The notes: a model not told the origin generated them from the sequence alone. A stretch of 64,000 bases of DNA from Luteolibacter yonseiensis (GCF_016595465.1 NZ_JAENIK010000011.1:310001-374000), one strand, 5' to 3'; shown: positions 1 through 8,476, counted from the first letter of the stretch. Numbers and translations: made by a program.

Positions 1-2
1 GC

Positions 3-1016
3 TCCGGACTCGAATACGAGGTCGGCGACGCGCTCGGGGTTTATCCGTTGAATCCGCCGCAGGTGGTGGATGAGATCATCGCCAATCTTCCCTTCAAGGC
101 AGGTGACGTCCCCGCGCCGAACGGTGGCGAGGTTTCCCTGCGTGAGGCCTTGATCCGTTATTACGACATCGGTTCGCTCAACAAGTCCATCATCCAGAAA
201 TGGCAGGCGAAAAGCGGTTCGCCATTCCTCCGCTCGCTGGTTGAGGCGGACGACAAGAAAGCCTACGACGATTTCTGCTGGGGCCGTGACCTGATCGATC
301 TCGTCATCGACCACCCTGCGGATTTCACCGATGGCGAGGAGTTCGTTTCCATCCTGAAGAAACTCCAGCCACGGCTTTACTCCATCGCCTCCAGCCCGCG
401 GGCGCATCCGGGCGAGGTCCACCTGTGCGTGGGCATCGTGCGTTACGAATCCTTCGGCCGCAAGCGTGGCGGCATTTGCTCCACCTTCCTGGCCGACCGC
501 CTCACCGGTGGGGAAAAACCACGGGTTTATGTCCATGGGAACAATGCTTTCCGCCTGCCGGCGGATACCGCCACGGATGTCATCATGTGCGGCCCCGGCA
601 CCGGCATCGCCCCGTTCCGCGCGTTTCTCGAGGATCGCAAGGCAACCGCCGCGACGGGGAGGAACTGGCTGTTCTTCGGCAATCCGCACCAGGCGACCGA
701 CTACCTCTATCAGGACGAGATCGAAAGCTACATTGCGGACGGCACGCTGACGAAGTTCGACGCGGCATGGTCGCGCGACCAGAAGGAGAAGCTCTACGTC
801 CAGCATCTCATGGTGCGGAACGGTGCCGAACTCTGGGCCTGGCTCAGCAAGGGTGCGGCCTTCTATGTCTGTGGAGATGCCTCGCGCATGGCGAAGGATG
901 TGGATGCCGCGCTGCACAAGGTCGCCGAGGAACATGGCAACCTGACCGCGGAAGAAGCCACGGCTTTCATCTCCCAGCTGAAGAAGGAGAAGCGCTACCT
1001 GCGCGACGTCTACTGA
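3..1016 (+). CDS. cysJ: Sulfite reductase [NADPH] flavoprotein alpha-component, 3' part (partial)
   Basis: This is the C-terminal reductase part of a CysJ-type flavoprotein. The frame is open from base 3, so the gene begins outside the window. It passes electrons from NADPH through FAD (and FMN in the missing part) to the sulfite reductase haemoprotein in assimilatory sulfate reduction in the cytoplasm. Visible motifs in order are YEVGDALGVYP near the left edge, the FAD-binding RLYSIASSP, the CSTFLADR segment, the pyrophosphate/NADPH motif MCGPGTGIAPFRAFLEDR, FFGNPHQATDYLY, YVCGDASRMAKDVD, and the typical family ending YLRDVY. The whole is ordinary for the family. A diflavin reductase of another type is possible because the flavodoxin domain cannot be seen. 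A hairpin terminator follows within 20 bp. Confidence 0.9.
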   Translation, partial: SGLEYEVGDALGVYPLNPPQVVDEIIANLPFKAGDVPAPNGGEVSLREALIRYYDIGSLNKSIIQKWQAKSGSPFLRSLVEADDKKAYDDFCWGRDLIDLVIDHPADFTDGEEFVSILKKLQPRLYSIASSPRAHPGEVHLCVGIVRYESFGRKRGGICSTFLADRLTGGEKPRVYVHGNNAFRLPADTATDVIMCGPGTGIAPFRAFLEDRKATAATGRNWLFFGNPHQATDYLYQDEIESYIADGTLTKFDAAWSRDQKEKLYVQHLMVRNGAELWAWLSKGAAFYVCGDASRMAKDVDAALHKVAEEHGNLTAEEATAFISQLKKEKRYLRDVY

Positions 1017-1031
1017 GCGGTTCTTGGAAAA

Positions 1032-1080
1032 TCAAAAGGCCACCGGTTTCCATCTCGGAAACGGTGGCCTTGATTTTTTT
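1032..1080. terminator. Rho-independent terminator between convergent genes
   Basis: The arms AAGGCCACCGGTTTC and GAAACGGTGGCCTT form a stem of about 14 bp with one bulged base. The stem is followed by a run of seven T on the plus strand and has A-rich sequence on its left side. It lies between cysJ and the convergent minus-strand gene, so it may act in both directions. Confidence 0.85.
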
Positions 1081-1089
1081 CAGCGTGCT

Positions 1090-1821
1090 TCAGCGGCGGC
1101 GCATCTGCTCTTCCACGAAGATCTCGGCGAGGCGGAAGCAGCGGCGGGAGAGGTCCTTGGCGTCGTTGTCACCGATGAGCGCCACACCTTCCTCGCTCAC
1201 TTCGGCAAGGTAGATTTTCCACGCCATCTTTGTCAGGAGGTCAGGATCGATCTTCGGACGGGGAGCCTGTTGCTGCTGTGGCTGCGGATTGGGGCGGGGT
1301 TGTTGCTGCTGTTGCTGGAATGAAGCGGTGGACTCGGCAGGTTTCTGTTCCTGCGCCACGACCTGGGCATGGATCTCCTCGGACTGGGACGAGGTTGGAG
1401 CGTTTTGTGATCCTTCGGACTGGCCCTTGCCCTTTTTACGACGGCGGCGCTTGCGCTTGCTGGACTCGGACTGCGAATTGCTTCCTCCCGATGAGGCGGC
1501 TTCAGGTTCCGGCCACTCGCCACCCTCCTGGGTTGGGGATGGCTCGGCATCTTCCTCGGGTGCGCGTGCGGGAGTCTTGGGGAATGGAATGCTGGCGATT
1601 TCGGCGGCAGGAGCGGCTGGCGCCTCAGGTGCGGGTGCCGGGGTGGCGGCCTCTGCGGGAGCGGGTGTCTCCACCGGAGCGGCGACCTCGGCGGCCGCAG
1701 GTGCGGCGGCTTTCTTCGCGGTTTTTTTAGGGCGTGGGGTGGAAGCTTTTTTCGCACGCGGGGCTGCCTGTGCGGCAGGTGCGGAATCATTCTCTGTTAG
1801 AGGTTCTTTTTCGTCACTCAT
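1090..1821 (-). CDS. Ala/Lys/Pro-rich protein with short conserved-looking C-terminal domain
   Basis: I do not recognise a named family. The 243-residue protein is in two parts. The first about 170 residues are low complexity: Ala/Pro/Lys-rich with KKTAKKAAAP-type blocks like histone H1-like tails, then a basic cluster SKRKRRRRKKGKGQ and a Gln/Pro-rich stretch. The last about 55 residues look folded and helical (KIDPDLLTKMAWKIYLAEV to the end). The start at 1821 (MSDEKEP) is chosen because the protein-like sequence begins there; the frame is open to 1923. The basic cluster suggests contact with nucleic acid, which is inference. It sits beside ssb but has its own terminator context. Confidence 0.65.
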   Translation of the reverse strand: MSDEKEPLTENDSAPAAQAAPRAKKASTPRPKKTAKKAAAPAAAEVAAPVETPAPAEAATPAPAPEAPAAPAAEIASIPFPKTPARAPEEDAEPSPTQEGGEWPEPEAASSGGSNSQSESSKRKRRRRKKGKGQSEGSQNAPTSSQSEEIHAQVVAQEQKPAESTASFQQQQQQPRPNPQPQQQQAPRPKIDPDLLTKMAWKIYLAEVSEEGVALIGDNDAKDLSRRCFRLAEIFVEEQMRRR

Positions 1822-1933
1822 GTTGCTGGAAGAGGAAACTCCGTTGGGGTGCCGGGCGTCGAGAAGAATCCCACGGAGCATGCCGCGAGCAGTGGTTTCC
1901 TTTTCATGAGCGGGATGGCACATTCACCAGCGC

Positions 1934-1968
1934 AAAAAAAACGGAGCCGTGCGAACGGCTCCGTTTTG
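1934..1968 (-). terminator. Rho-independent terminator after ssb
   Basis: A perfect 10-bp stem (ACGGAGCCGT / ACGGCTCCGT, loop GCGA) is followed on the minus strand by eight T. It lies about 30 bp after the ssb stop codon and closes the pth-rpsF-ssb unit. Confidence 0.9.
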
Positions 1969-1994
1969 TGGGAAACTGGATTTTCCTGAAGAAG

Positions 1995-2477
1995 TCAGAA
2001 CGGGATGTCGTCGTCTTCCTGATACTCGTCCGCAGGGGCTGCGGTGGCACCTTGCCGTGGTCCGGAGGACTGTTGCTGGGGGGCGGAGGATTGCGGACGG
2101 TCGGAATAGCCGCCACCACCGCCGGAGTTGTTTCCGCCGGGAGTGTTGCTGCCGAGGAACTGCATCACTTCTCCGACGATGCGGAGCTTGCTGCGTTTCT
2201 TGCCGGTCTCCTTGTCGTCCCAGGTATCGAGCTGGAGACGGCCTTCGATATAAACGGAGCGGCCTTTGCCGAGATATTGCTGGGCGAGCTCGGCCTGGCG
2301 TCCCCAGAGGGTGACATCGACGAAGGTGGTCTCTTCCTGCTTCTGGCCTTGGTCGTTGTTCCAGACGCGGTTGATGGCGAGGCCCAGTTCCGCGACGGCG
2401 GTGCCTTTCGGTGTGTGACGCAGCTCGGGATCCCGGGTGAGATTTCCGATGAGCATGACTTTGTTGAGATTTGCCAT
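1995..2477 (-). CDS. ssb: Single-stranded DNA-binding protein
   Basis: This is a 160-residue SSB that coats single-stranded DNA during replication, recombination and repair. The N-terminal OB fold (about residues 1-110) carries the usual MANLNKVMLIGNLTRDPELR opening, VWNNDQGQKQEETTFVDV and YLGKGRSVYIEGRL. The middle is a flexible Gly/Gln/Ser-rich linker. The acidic tail ends in DDDIPF, the conserved tip that binds partner proteins. It follows rpsF by about 50 bp on the same strand, the common rpsF-ssb pairing. Here a terminator follows at once, so rpsR and rplI are not in the unit. Confidence 0.97.
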   Translation of the reverse strand: MANLNKVMLIGNLTRDPELRHTPKGTAVAELGLAINRVWNNDQGQKQEETTFVDVTLWGRQAELAQQYLGKGRSVYIEGRLQLDTWDDKETGKKRSKLRIVGEVMQFLGSNTPGGNNSGGGGGYSDRPQSSAPQQQSSGPRQGATAAPADEYQEDDDIPF

Positions 2478-2529
2478 AACGGGTTGGAGTGCTCTGAGTT
2501 TCTAGGACGGGCGGGAATGCCCGCGCGGC

Positions 2530-2817
2530 TTACGCGAGGCGGGAGTAGTGCTGGAGGTGCACGTGATCGTTGAGTTTCAGGCGGCTCTGGATCTTCTTGA
2601 TGGTGTCGGGCTCGCCACCGAAGGTGTAGTTCACGTAGTGGCCGGAGGCAAGGTGGCGGGACTCGTAGGCGAATTCACGACGGCCGAGCTGGGCGACCTT
2701 CTCGATCTTGGCGCCTTCGGCTTGGAGTTCTTTGGAAACGGAGCTGACGAGTTCGTCAACGGTGCCTTCGAGGGACTTGGTGTTAAGAACGATCAGTCCT
2801 TGGTATTTGCGGCTCAT
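2530..2817 (-). CDS. rpsF: 30S ribosomal protein bS6
   Basis: This is a 95-residue bS6 of the small ribosomal subunit. Family features are the opening MSRKYQGLIVLNTKSLEGTVDEL, the AQLGRREFAYESRHLASGHY core and the final KIQSRLKLNDHVHLQHYSRL. The start at 2817 gives the usual family length, although the frame stays open far upstream inside pth. The first 35 bp overlap the end of pth in another frame, which suggests coupled translation. It is upstream of ssb in the same unit. Confidence 0.93.
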   Translation of the reverse strand: MSRKYQGLIVLNTKSLEGTVDELVSSVSKELQAEGAKIEKVAQLGRREFAYESRHLASGHYVNYTFGGEPDTIKKIQSRLKLNDHVHLQHYSRLA

Positions 2818-3403
2818 CGGATGGTGATGGAGGTGGATTGTTGCGGGTGTGATAGCGGTTCGCCGCGGCGGCGATGCCTTGGGAGCGCGAAAGCTGCACG
2901 GCTTCCAGCGCGGTGGCAAGCATGTTTTCCAGCACCGGGCGTTCGTCCGGGGCGAATTTCCCCAGCACATGGCCGACCATTTCGCCGGGCTGGCTGCCGC
3001 CGATGCCGAGTTTGAGGCGGGGGAATTCGTCATTCCCGAGGTGCTGGAGGATGGACTTGATGCCGTTATGCCCTCCGGCGCTGCCCTTTTCGCGGAAGCG
3101 CAGCGAGCCAAGGGGCAGGGCGACATCGTCGTAAATGACGAGCATCTGTGCGGGGGGCCATTTGTGAAACGAGAGGACCTGCTGGATGGCGCGACCGCTC
3201 AGGTTCATGAAGGTCTGGGGTTTCAACAGGATGGTGCCCGAACCGGGGAGCTTGGCCATGTGGCTCTGCCATTTCGGCACGGACTGGAAAGCTGCTCCGG
3301 AGGCCGCGGCGAGGCGGTCCAGCACCATGAAGCCGACGTTGTGGCGGGTTTCTTCATATTGACGCCCGGGATTGCCGAGGCCGACGATGAGGGTGAAGGA
3401 CAT
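2783..3403 (-). CDS. pth: Peptidyl-tRNA hydrolase
   Basis: This 206-residue enzyme releases tRNA from peptidyl-tRNAs that drop off the ribosome. It carries the family motifs VGLGNPGRQYEETRHNVGF (with the catalytic His in RHN), KPQTFMNLSG, VIYDDVALPLG (catalytic Asp region) and KGSAGGHNGIKSI. The start at 3403 (MSFTLIVGLGNPG) fits the family; a longer open frame to 3490 has no family support. The last 15-20 residues are a Pro-rich extension that runs over the rpsF start. It is the first gene of the pth-rpsF-ssb unit. Confidence 0.95.
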   Translation of the reverse strand: MSFTLIVGLGNPGRQYEETRHNVGFMVLDRLAAASGAAFQSVPKWQSHMAKLPGSGTILLKPQTFMNLSGRAIQQVLSFHKWPPAQMLVIYDDVALPLGSLRFREKGSAGGHNGIKSILQHLGNDEFPRLKLGIGGSQPGEMVGHVLGKFAPDERPVLENMLATALEAVQLSRSQGIAAAANRYHTRNNPPPSPSDEPQIPRTDRS

Positions 3404-3531
3404 GGGAAAGGATAGGGGATGGTGGATCGGAGTTAAGAGATTGGAAGCTTCGCTTCCGGAGCCGTGGTCTACAATCCCCGATCTCTGCAAATTCCATCCG
3501 GGGACGACGGGGACGCCGGACTGGTGAGTAC

Positions 3532-3565
3532 AAAAACGCCCGGACCGCGTGAGCGGGCCGGGCGC
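3532..3565 (-). terminator. Rho-independent terminator after rplY
   Basis: The 12-bp arms CGCCCGGACCGC / GCGGGCCGGGCG (one mismatch, loop GTGA) are followed on the minus strand by five T. It lies 22 bp after the rplY stop and separates rplY from pth. Confidence 0.82.
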
Positions 3566-3587
3566 TTTGATTTAAGAAGCTTGAAGC

Positions 3588-4184
3588 TTACTTGGTTGGA
3601 GCTGCGGCTGCTTCGGAAACGGCTGCGGCTGGCTTGCCAATGTGGGCGACGACGACATCCGCCGCGTGCGTGGCGCGGACGCCGGCGGGGAACTTGATGT
3701 CACCGATGTGGAGGGACGCGCCGATTTCGAGAGCGCTGATGTCCACCTCGATGGTCTCGGGGAGATCGTTCGGAAGGCAGAGGATTTCGATGGCGTGCAC
3801 GTATTGCTCGACGAGGCCGCCGGCCTTGACACCGACGGACTCACCGTTGAGGTGGGTCGGGATGTGGGCGGTGATTTCGGTCTTCTCGTCGATGGCGCGG
3901 AAGTCCACGTGGAGGACGGAGCCGGAAAGCGGGTCGTGCTGGACGGACTGGAGGAACGCGAGGCGGGTGCCTTCGCCTTCGATGTCGAGATTGATGAGGA
4001 TATTTTCCGAGCTGCTGTGCGCGAGGAGTTCGGAGAAGGTCTTGGCGTCAACCTTGAGGTTGTGCGCTTCGACGCCGCGTCCGTAGATGACGGATGGGAG
4101 CCAACCTTCGCGGCGCATTTGCTTGAGGCGTCCGGATCCGCTGCGTGCGCGCGGGGCGGCTTTGAGTGATGCTTTTTTAGCCAT
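3588..4184 (-). CDS. rplY: 50S ribosomal protein bL25 (general stress/CTC form)
   Basis: This is a 198-residue bL25 of the long CTC/TL5 type. It binds 5S rRNA in the large ribosomal subunit. The N-terminal L25 domain (about 1-95) shows GSGRLKQMRREGWLPSVIYG and DPLSGSVLHVDFRAIDE. The C-terminal TL5 beta domain (about 96-185) contains GVKAGGLVEQYVHAIEILCLP. An Ala-rich tail ends the protein. The start ATG at 4184 has no clear Shine-Dalgarno. It has its own terminator and is next to pth, as in many bacteria. Confidence 0.95.
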   Translation of the reverse strand: MAKKASLKAAPRARSGSGRLKQMRREGWLPSVIYGRGVEAHNLKVDAKTFSELLAHSSSENILINLDIEGEGTRLAFLQSVQHDPLSGSVLHVDFRAIDEKTEITAHIPTHLNGESVGVKAGGLVEQYVHAIEILCLPNDLPETIEVDISALEIGASLHIGDIKFPAGVRATHAADVVVAHIGKPAAAVSEAAAAPTK

Positions 4185-4615
4185 AACGATGATGTGTTGT
4201 AATGGTCCGCCGGGGATAACTGCACCCAGGTCGGGGCGCAGGGTCTAGCGGGGGCGCGGCGGGGTGTCAAAAGGAAAGAGGTGGAGACCCGGACTTGAAG
4301 ATTTGAGGCGGGAAAAGGAATCGCCTGATGAGTAGGAGAAAAGGGGGCGGTGGGTGCTGTTCAATTTCTGAATGTGCTTTTGGAACACGCTTGATTCTGC
4401 CGCCGGACAGGATGTCCACGGCACGTAGCGTTCAGGATGAACGCGCTCCTTTCAGAGGCAGCGGCGGTGCGTTGTTATTCTGACGATGATGACTGCTCCT
4501 GCAGGGCATCCTGTAAGGAGGAAACCGCGCCGATGTTGGAAAATCCGAAAGCTTCGTGGAAAGTCCAGAGGCTTCGTTTCTTGGGTATCAGGGCGGGTTG
4601 GCCGCTGCATGATAC
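4185..4615. other. Intergenic region without a recognised gene
   Basis: About 430 bp lie between the rplY start and the terminator of the secretion operon. The side nearest 4184 should hold the rplY promoter. I see no convincing coding sequence; the 71-codon frame at 4437-4652 runs into the terminator hairpin and has no family features. No structured RNA that I can name is visible. Confidence 0.5.
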
Positions 4616-4650
4616 GAAAAAGGCCGCCGGAGCGGATGCTCCGGCGGCCT
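4616..4650 (-). terminator. Strong terminator closing the gsp operon
   Basis: A perfect 13-bp GC-rich stem (AGGCCGCCGGAGC / GCTCCGGCGGCCT, loop of 4) is followed on the minus strand by a short T run. It lies 18 bp after the gspD stop and ends the nine-gene operon. Confidence 0.92.
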
Positions 4651-4667
4651 AGAACGATTCCGGCTCT

Positions 4668-7214
4668 TCAGCGGCGGTGCGCGGGGCGGGGCGGAGTCTT
4701 TTTCCTGATGGTGACCGCGGGTTCCTCCGTTACCGGCGGGGTGGGACGGGTGGTGCCGACCTTGTCATTCACGGGGGTGATGGCATCCGGCGGTGGCAGG
4801 ACGCCGGGCCCGTCGGCGAATTCGCGGGTGCGTTGGGAGACCTTGTAGCGTTCGTCCATTTCGGTCTGCACGTTGCTGAGCGAGCGCTCGTTGTTCACCA
4901 CGGACGGTTGCATGAAGACCATCAGCTCGGTGCGGTCCTTGTTCTTGGTGGTGCTGCCGAACAAGGGGCCGATGTAGGGGATGGTGGACAGGATAGGGAT
5001 GCCGCTCTTGTCCTTGGTGTCCCGGGCGATGATCAGGCCGCCGAGAACGATGGTTTCCGCATTGGGCACGGTGACCTTGGTGAGGATCTCCCGGGTGGAA
5101 ATCCGGGGAACGGTGAGGTCTCCGCCGTCACCACCACCACCGGCGATGGTCTGGGTGCCGTTTTGTTCGTCGCTGAGCAGAGCGATCTGCATGGTGATCT
5201 CGTTGTCCACGTTCACTTGCGGGATGACCTCCAGTTTCAGGACCACGTCCTGATATTCGATGTTGGTGGACGAGTTGCCGCTGGATCCGTAGCTGTTGCT
5301 GCTCGTGGGAATGGCGATGCGCTCACCACTGGAGATGGTGCCTTTCTGGTTGTTGGAAGTGAAGATGCTCGGGCGGGACAGCACGGTGAAATCCGTCTTC
5401 TGCTGCAGGGCGTTCAAGTAGACACTCAGGTTGTTGCCGATTTTTCCGTAAACCTGCAGACCGGACGAATTACCCAGGCTGCCGGGATTGAACGGGTTCT
5501 GGTCCGGCACGGCGGGGATGTATCCTGGCGTGTTGGGAGTGCCCACGGCGGGGCTGCCCTTGATGATCTGGTTGAGAATCGGCAGGACCGGACCGCCACC
5601 GCCACCGCCACGGCCGGCGAAGTCTCCGTTTCCAAGTCTGAGGTAGTCCAGGCCGAAGGTGAAATTATCGTTGAGCGTGAGCTGGCCGATGACGGTGGAG
5701 ATCATGACCTGATCCGGTTTCACGTCGATCTGGTCGAGCAGGCGTTCGATGATTTCCAAGCCGGATGGAGGGCCTTGGACGACGATGGAGTTGGTGATGT
5801 TGTCGGCGACGAGCAGGGTGCGCCCGACAAGGACGGACTCCGGAGCCGAGCTGACGTTCGGATCGCTGAGCGAGCTTCCGCCACCGCTGCTGCTGCTTCC
5901 GCCGCCTCCACCACCGAAGCCACCTCCGCCGCCGCCACCGAAGTTGGCACCCGTGCTGCCGGAACTACGGCCACTGCCTTGCGAACCGCCGGATTGGCGG
6001 CTGCTGGCCTGGGTGTTGCTGCGGTTTCCGCCTTGCTGGCCTCCGCCGCCGCCTTGGGCCGCGCCGCCACCACTTTCACCCGTGCCGCTGAACGCACGGG
6101 TGAGCGCGTCGCCGGCGATGGGGAGAAACTCGGATACCGTGAGGAAGCGGAGCTTCCGACGGAGGAAGTTCTTCTCGCTGGTTTCGATGTCGAACTCCCG
6201 GACAAGTCCTTCCACGAAGACCAGGTCCACCGGACGCCCCATGGCGAAGATACGGTTCGTGCGAGGATCCGGGATGATCTGGACGGGAGTGGACTCGGAG
6301 CTGCCGCCGCCATCTGCCCCACCACCTCCACCGGCAGGAGCGGGTGCTCCGCCGGGCGCGGCGGGTGCAGCGTTGTTCACGCGTTGGATGCCGGCGGTGG
6401 TCTGCGTGGATTGTTGTGCCGTGAGAAGCTCGGTGAGCGTGGTCGCGATTTCGGTGACGTCCGCATACTGGACCTTGATGAAACGGCTGGCGACTTGTGA
6501 CGAGGGTTTGTCGATCTCCTTTTTGAGGTCGATGAGCTTGCGGATCAGCGAGGTGTTTTCCGTGATGACAATCGCCGATGCATTCGGGACGGCGGCGATG
6601 GAGCCGTAGGCACCGAACTGTCCGATGATCTGGGTGAAGGTGTTGACCGCTTCGCCCGGCTTGATGTTCGAGAGGGTCATGACATAGGAAATGACCTCAT
6701 CGCCCTCAGGCAGCGTGTCATTCTCATTATAAACCGCCAGACCGATCTGGGGAGGCCGGGTGCCGCCGGTGGCGAGGGTGAGGATGTCCACATCCGGATT
6801 GTTCGGATGGGGGACAAAGATGAAGTTCTCAATGGTGGCGGCCATTTTCAGCAATTCCGCGGCCTGCGCGTATGTCAGGGGGTCCTGGGGCGTGGCTTCC
6901 TGAACAAAGGCGAACTCGGCGGTGGATGCCGCGGCGGAAACAATGACCCGGCGGCCGGTGAATTTCCGATAGAATCCGGCGAGCGCGTTACCGCTGAGTT
7001 TCGGCTCGTTGATGCTCTCGTTGATTTTTTGGTTGGCGAGAGGAACCCCTGCCTGGGCCGGTGGAAGGTTTGCGGCGGGATTCGCCGCGGGAAGTCCTGC
7101 GGCGGGTGGAGGCACGACTCCGGGAACGGGAACGCCGGGTGGGGTAGGGGTTTCTTGGCCTGTGGCGGCGGTGAGACCGAGAAGGAGGAATGCGAGAGAG
7201 CGTTGGAAGGACAT
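4668..7214 (-). CDS. gspD: Type II secretion/type IV pilus-like secretin
   Basis: This is the outer-membrane secretin pore of the system, 848 residues. A signal peptide (MSFQRSLAFLLLGLTAATGQ) is followed by a Pro/Ala-rich linker, N-domains from about 70 to 500 and the C-terminal secretin domain from about 500 to 800. That domain shows EYQDVVLKLEVIPQVN, TVPNAETIVLGGLI and IPILSTIPYIGPLFGSTT. The third N-domain region is split by a Gly/Ser-rich insert of about 70 residues (377-449), and another Gly-rich loop lies at 285-306. It is the last gene of the operon. GspD and PilQ are both possible names; the pseudopilin neighbours favour GspD. Confidence 0.9.
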   Translation of the reverse strand: MSFQRSLAFLLLGLTAATGQETPTPPGVPVPGVVPPPAAGLPAANPAANLPPAQAGVPLANQKINESINEPKLSGNALAGFYRKFTGRRVIVSAAASTAEFAFVQEATPQDPLTYAQAAELLKMAATIENFIFVPHPNNPDVDILTLATGGTRPPQIGLAVYNENDTLPEGDEVISYVMTLSNIKPGEAVNTFTQIIGQFGAYGSIAAVPNASAIVITENTSLIRKLIDLKKEIDKPSSQVASRFIKVQYADVTEIATTLTELLTAQQSTQTTAGIQRVNNAAPAAPGGAPAPAGGGGGADGGGSSESTPVQIIPDPRTNRIFAMGRPVDLVFVEGLVREFDIETSEKNFLRRKLRFLTVSEFLPIAGDALTRAFSGTGESGGGAAQGGGGGQQGGNRSNTQASSRQSGGSQGSGRSSGSTGANFGGGGGGGFGGGGGGSSSSGGGSSLSDPNVSSAPESVLVGRTLLVADNITNSIVVQGPPSGLEIIERLLDQIDVKPDQVMISTVIGQLTLNDNFTFGLDYLRLGNGDFAGRGGGGGGPVLPILNQIIKGSPAVGTPNTPGYIPAVPDQNPFNPGSLGNSSGLQVYGKIGNNLSVYLNALQQKTDFTVLSRPSIFTSNNQKGTISSGERIAIPTSSNSYGSSGNSSTNIEYQDVVLKLEVIPQVNVDNEITMQIALLSDEQNGTQTIAGGGGDGGDLTVPRISTREILTKVTVPNAETIVLGGLIIARDTKDKSGIPILSTIPYIGPLFGSTTKNKDRTELMVFMQPSVVNNERSLSNVQTEMDERYKVSQRTREFADGPGVLPPPDAITPVNDKVGTTRPTPPVTEEPAVTIRKKTPPRPAHRR

Positions 7215-7247
7215 GGAAGCAGGCAGGTATTTTAAAATGGAAATGAA

Positions 7248-7859
7248 TCAGTTGCCGCGGCGTTGGGGGCGCTGGTTCTGTTGGACGGGCTGGGCTTGGG
7301 CGGCGGGTTGGGGCACGGGCGGTGGAACGACGCGCGGACGGGGCTGGCGTGGAATCGGTTGGCCGGGCTGGGGCGGGGGCTGTGGCTGAGCGCCGGGCTG
7401 GGGTGGCACCTGGGCCTGTGGCGGCGCCTTGGGCGCGGCGATGGTGAGCAATTTCTCGTCGAAGGAAACGGTGCCTTTCTGCGACCCGGACATCATTTCC
7501 ACCACGGTGCCCAGAGGGTTGCCCTGTTTGTGGTTGACCTTGACGATCTTGAATCCCTTGACGGTGGCTCCGGAATCCACGGTGATGCGTTCATCCGGGG
7601 TTTTCTTATTGATCAGGGTGACGCGGGTCTCGCCTTTTTCCCCGATGGAGGACACTCCGAGAAGGGCGTAGTCGTCGAGCGGGTTGTTGACCGGACCGGC
7701 TTCAGGTGGCGGGGGTTTCGACGTGAACGGTGAGTTCAACCAAAGCCCCTGGTAGCGGCTCAGCGGTGCTTTTTTCGGCACATCCGCATGGGTCATGCCG
7801 ATGAGGGCCAGCAGGAGTGAAAAACAGGCGGGAAGGCCCGTGCTGCGTGAGGTTTTCAT
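7248..7859 (-). CDS. GspC/PilP-like periplasmic protein, proline-rich
   Basis: This 203-residue exported protein (signal peptide ending near THA, about residue 25) lies between gspM and gspD. Its middle (about residues 60-135) is a small beta domain, with DDYALLGVSSIGEKGETRVTL and the GATVKGFKIVKVN segment. That arrangement resembles the periplasmic homology region of GspC or PilP, which links the inner-membrane platform to the secretin. The last 60 residues are a Pro/Gln-rich tail. The start at 7859 is preferred because the signal peptide starts there. Assignment rests on position and shape more than on residue identity. Confidence 0.6.
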   Translation of the reverse strand: MKTSRSTGLPACFSLLLALIGMTHADVPKKAPLSRYQGLWLNSPFTSKPPPPEAGPVNNPLDDYALLGVSSIGEKGETRVTLINKKTPDERITVDSGATVKGFKIVKVNHKQGNPLGTVVEMMSGSQKGTVSFDEKLLTIAAPKAPPQAQVPPQPGAQPQPPPQPGQPIPRQPRPRVVPPPVPQPAAQAQPVQQNQRPQRRGN

Positions 7860-7861
7860 GG

Positions 7862-8392
7862 TCAGGGTGCGGGAGGGGTGAACCATTGTTCGATGGTGGC
7901 GGTGCAGTCGATCTTGGTGTCGTCCTGCTGGTTCGGTGAGAGCCGGATCTGGGTGGCGATGCGGAGGAGAAATGGGTCGTTCAACTTGTCAAACCACTGG
8001 TAAAGCGACTGTTCGGTGCCGGTGACGACGAACTGGCACTTGGCGCGGTGGTAGTTCCGTCCCTCGGTGACGTCCGAAGGCAGGAGCTTCTGTGCCTTGA
8101 CGTTGAGTCCGAAAGACTTTGCCCCGCTGTCGGCGAACTGCTGGAGCTTGGCCTGGATGTCCTGGTTTGCGATGGTCTCGGGTTCGTTGGTGGAAAGCCA
8201 GTCCATTTCAGCGGACACTTTCTCGCTGTTTTCCTGGAACATGATGGCCTGGTCGAGCTGTTGCTCGGCCTGGGCCCGGGCGCGATCCACTTCGCCACGT
8301 TTGCTGACGGCGAAGTTGAAGCCGAGGAAGTTGAGCATGACGAACGCCGCAAGACCGAAGATAATGAGGGTTTTTTTTTCGCGATCTGACAT
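7862..8392 (-). CDS. gspM: GspM/PilO-like inner-membrane protein (Amuc_1100 position)
   Basis: This 176-residue protein has a short basic N-terminus (MSDREKK), one membrane helix (TLIIFGLAAFVMLNFLGFNF), a coiled-coil segment rich in Ala/Gln/Glu (about 30-60) and a periplasmic ferredoxin-like domain at the end (KCQFVVTGTEQSLYQWFDKL). That is the layout of PilO/GspM and of the Akkermansia Amuc_1100 family, which occupies the matching place in a similar operon. It should form the platform with GspL. The start at 8392 is preferred to 8476 because it begins just before the helix. It ends 2 bp before the next gene. Confidence 0.65.
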   Translation of the reverse strand: MSDREKKTLIIFGLAAFVMLNFLGFNFAVSKRGEVDRARAQAEQQLDQAIMFQENSEKVSAEMDWLSTNEPETIANQDIQAKLQQFADSGAKSFGLNVKAQKLLPSDVTEGRNYHRAKCQFVVTGTEQSLYQWFDKLNDPFLLRIATQIRLSPNQQDDTKIDCTATIEQWFTPPAP

Positions 8393-8476
8393 GGAAGAGA
8401 GGAAAGTGATGGAAGAAAAAGGCCTGCAGGCGGAATAATGCCGTGGCGGAGGAATATTGTCGGTGAAAAGGAACAA

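Noticed and set aside
4540..4580. GGAAAGTCC segment that recalls RNase P RNA
   Set aside because: Only this short match is present. The other conserved blocks of RNase P RNA are missing and the space is too short.
4437..4652. 71-codon frame before the gsp terminator
   Set aside because: It runs through the terminator hairpin and has no features of a protein family.
4677..6500. 607-codon open frame on the plus strand
   Set aside because: It is the antisense shadow of the secretin gene; its Gly/Ala/Asp-rich sequence shows no family features, while the minus strand has clear secretin motifs.
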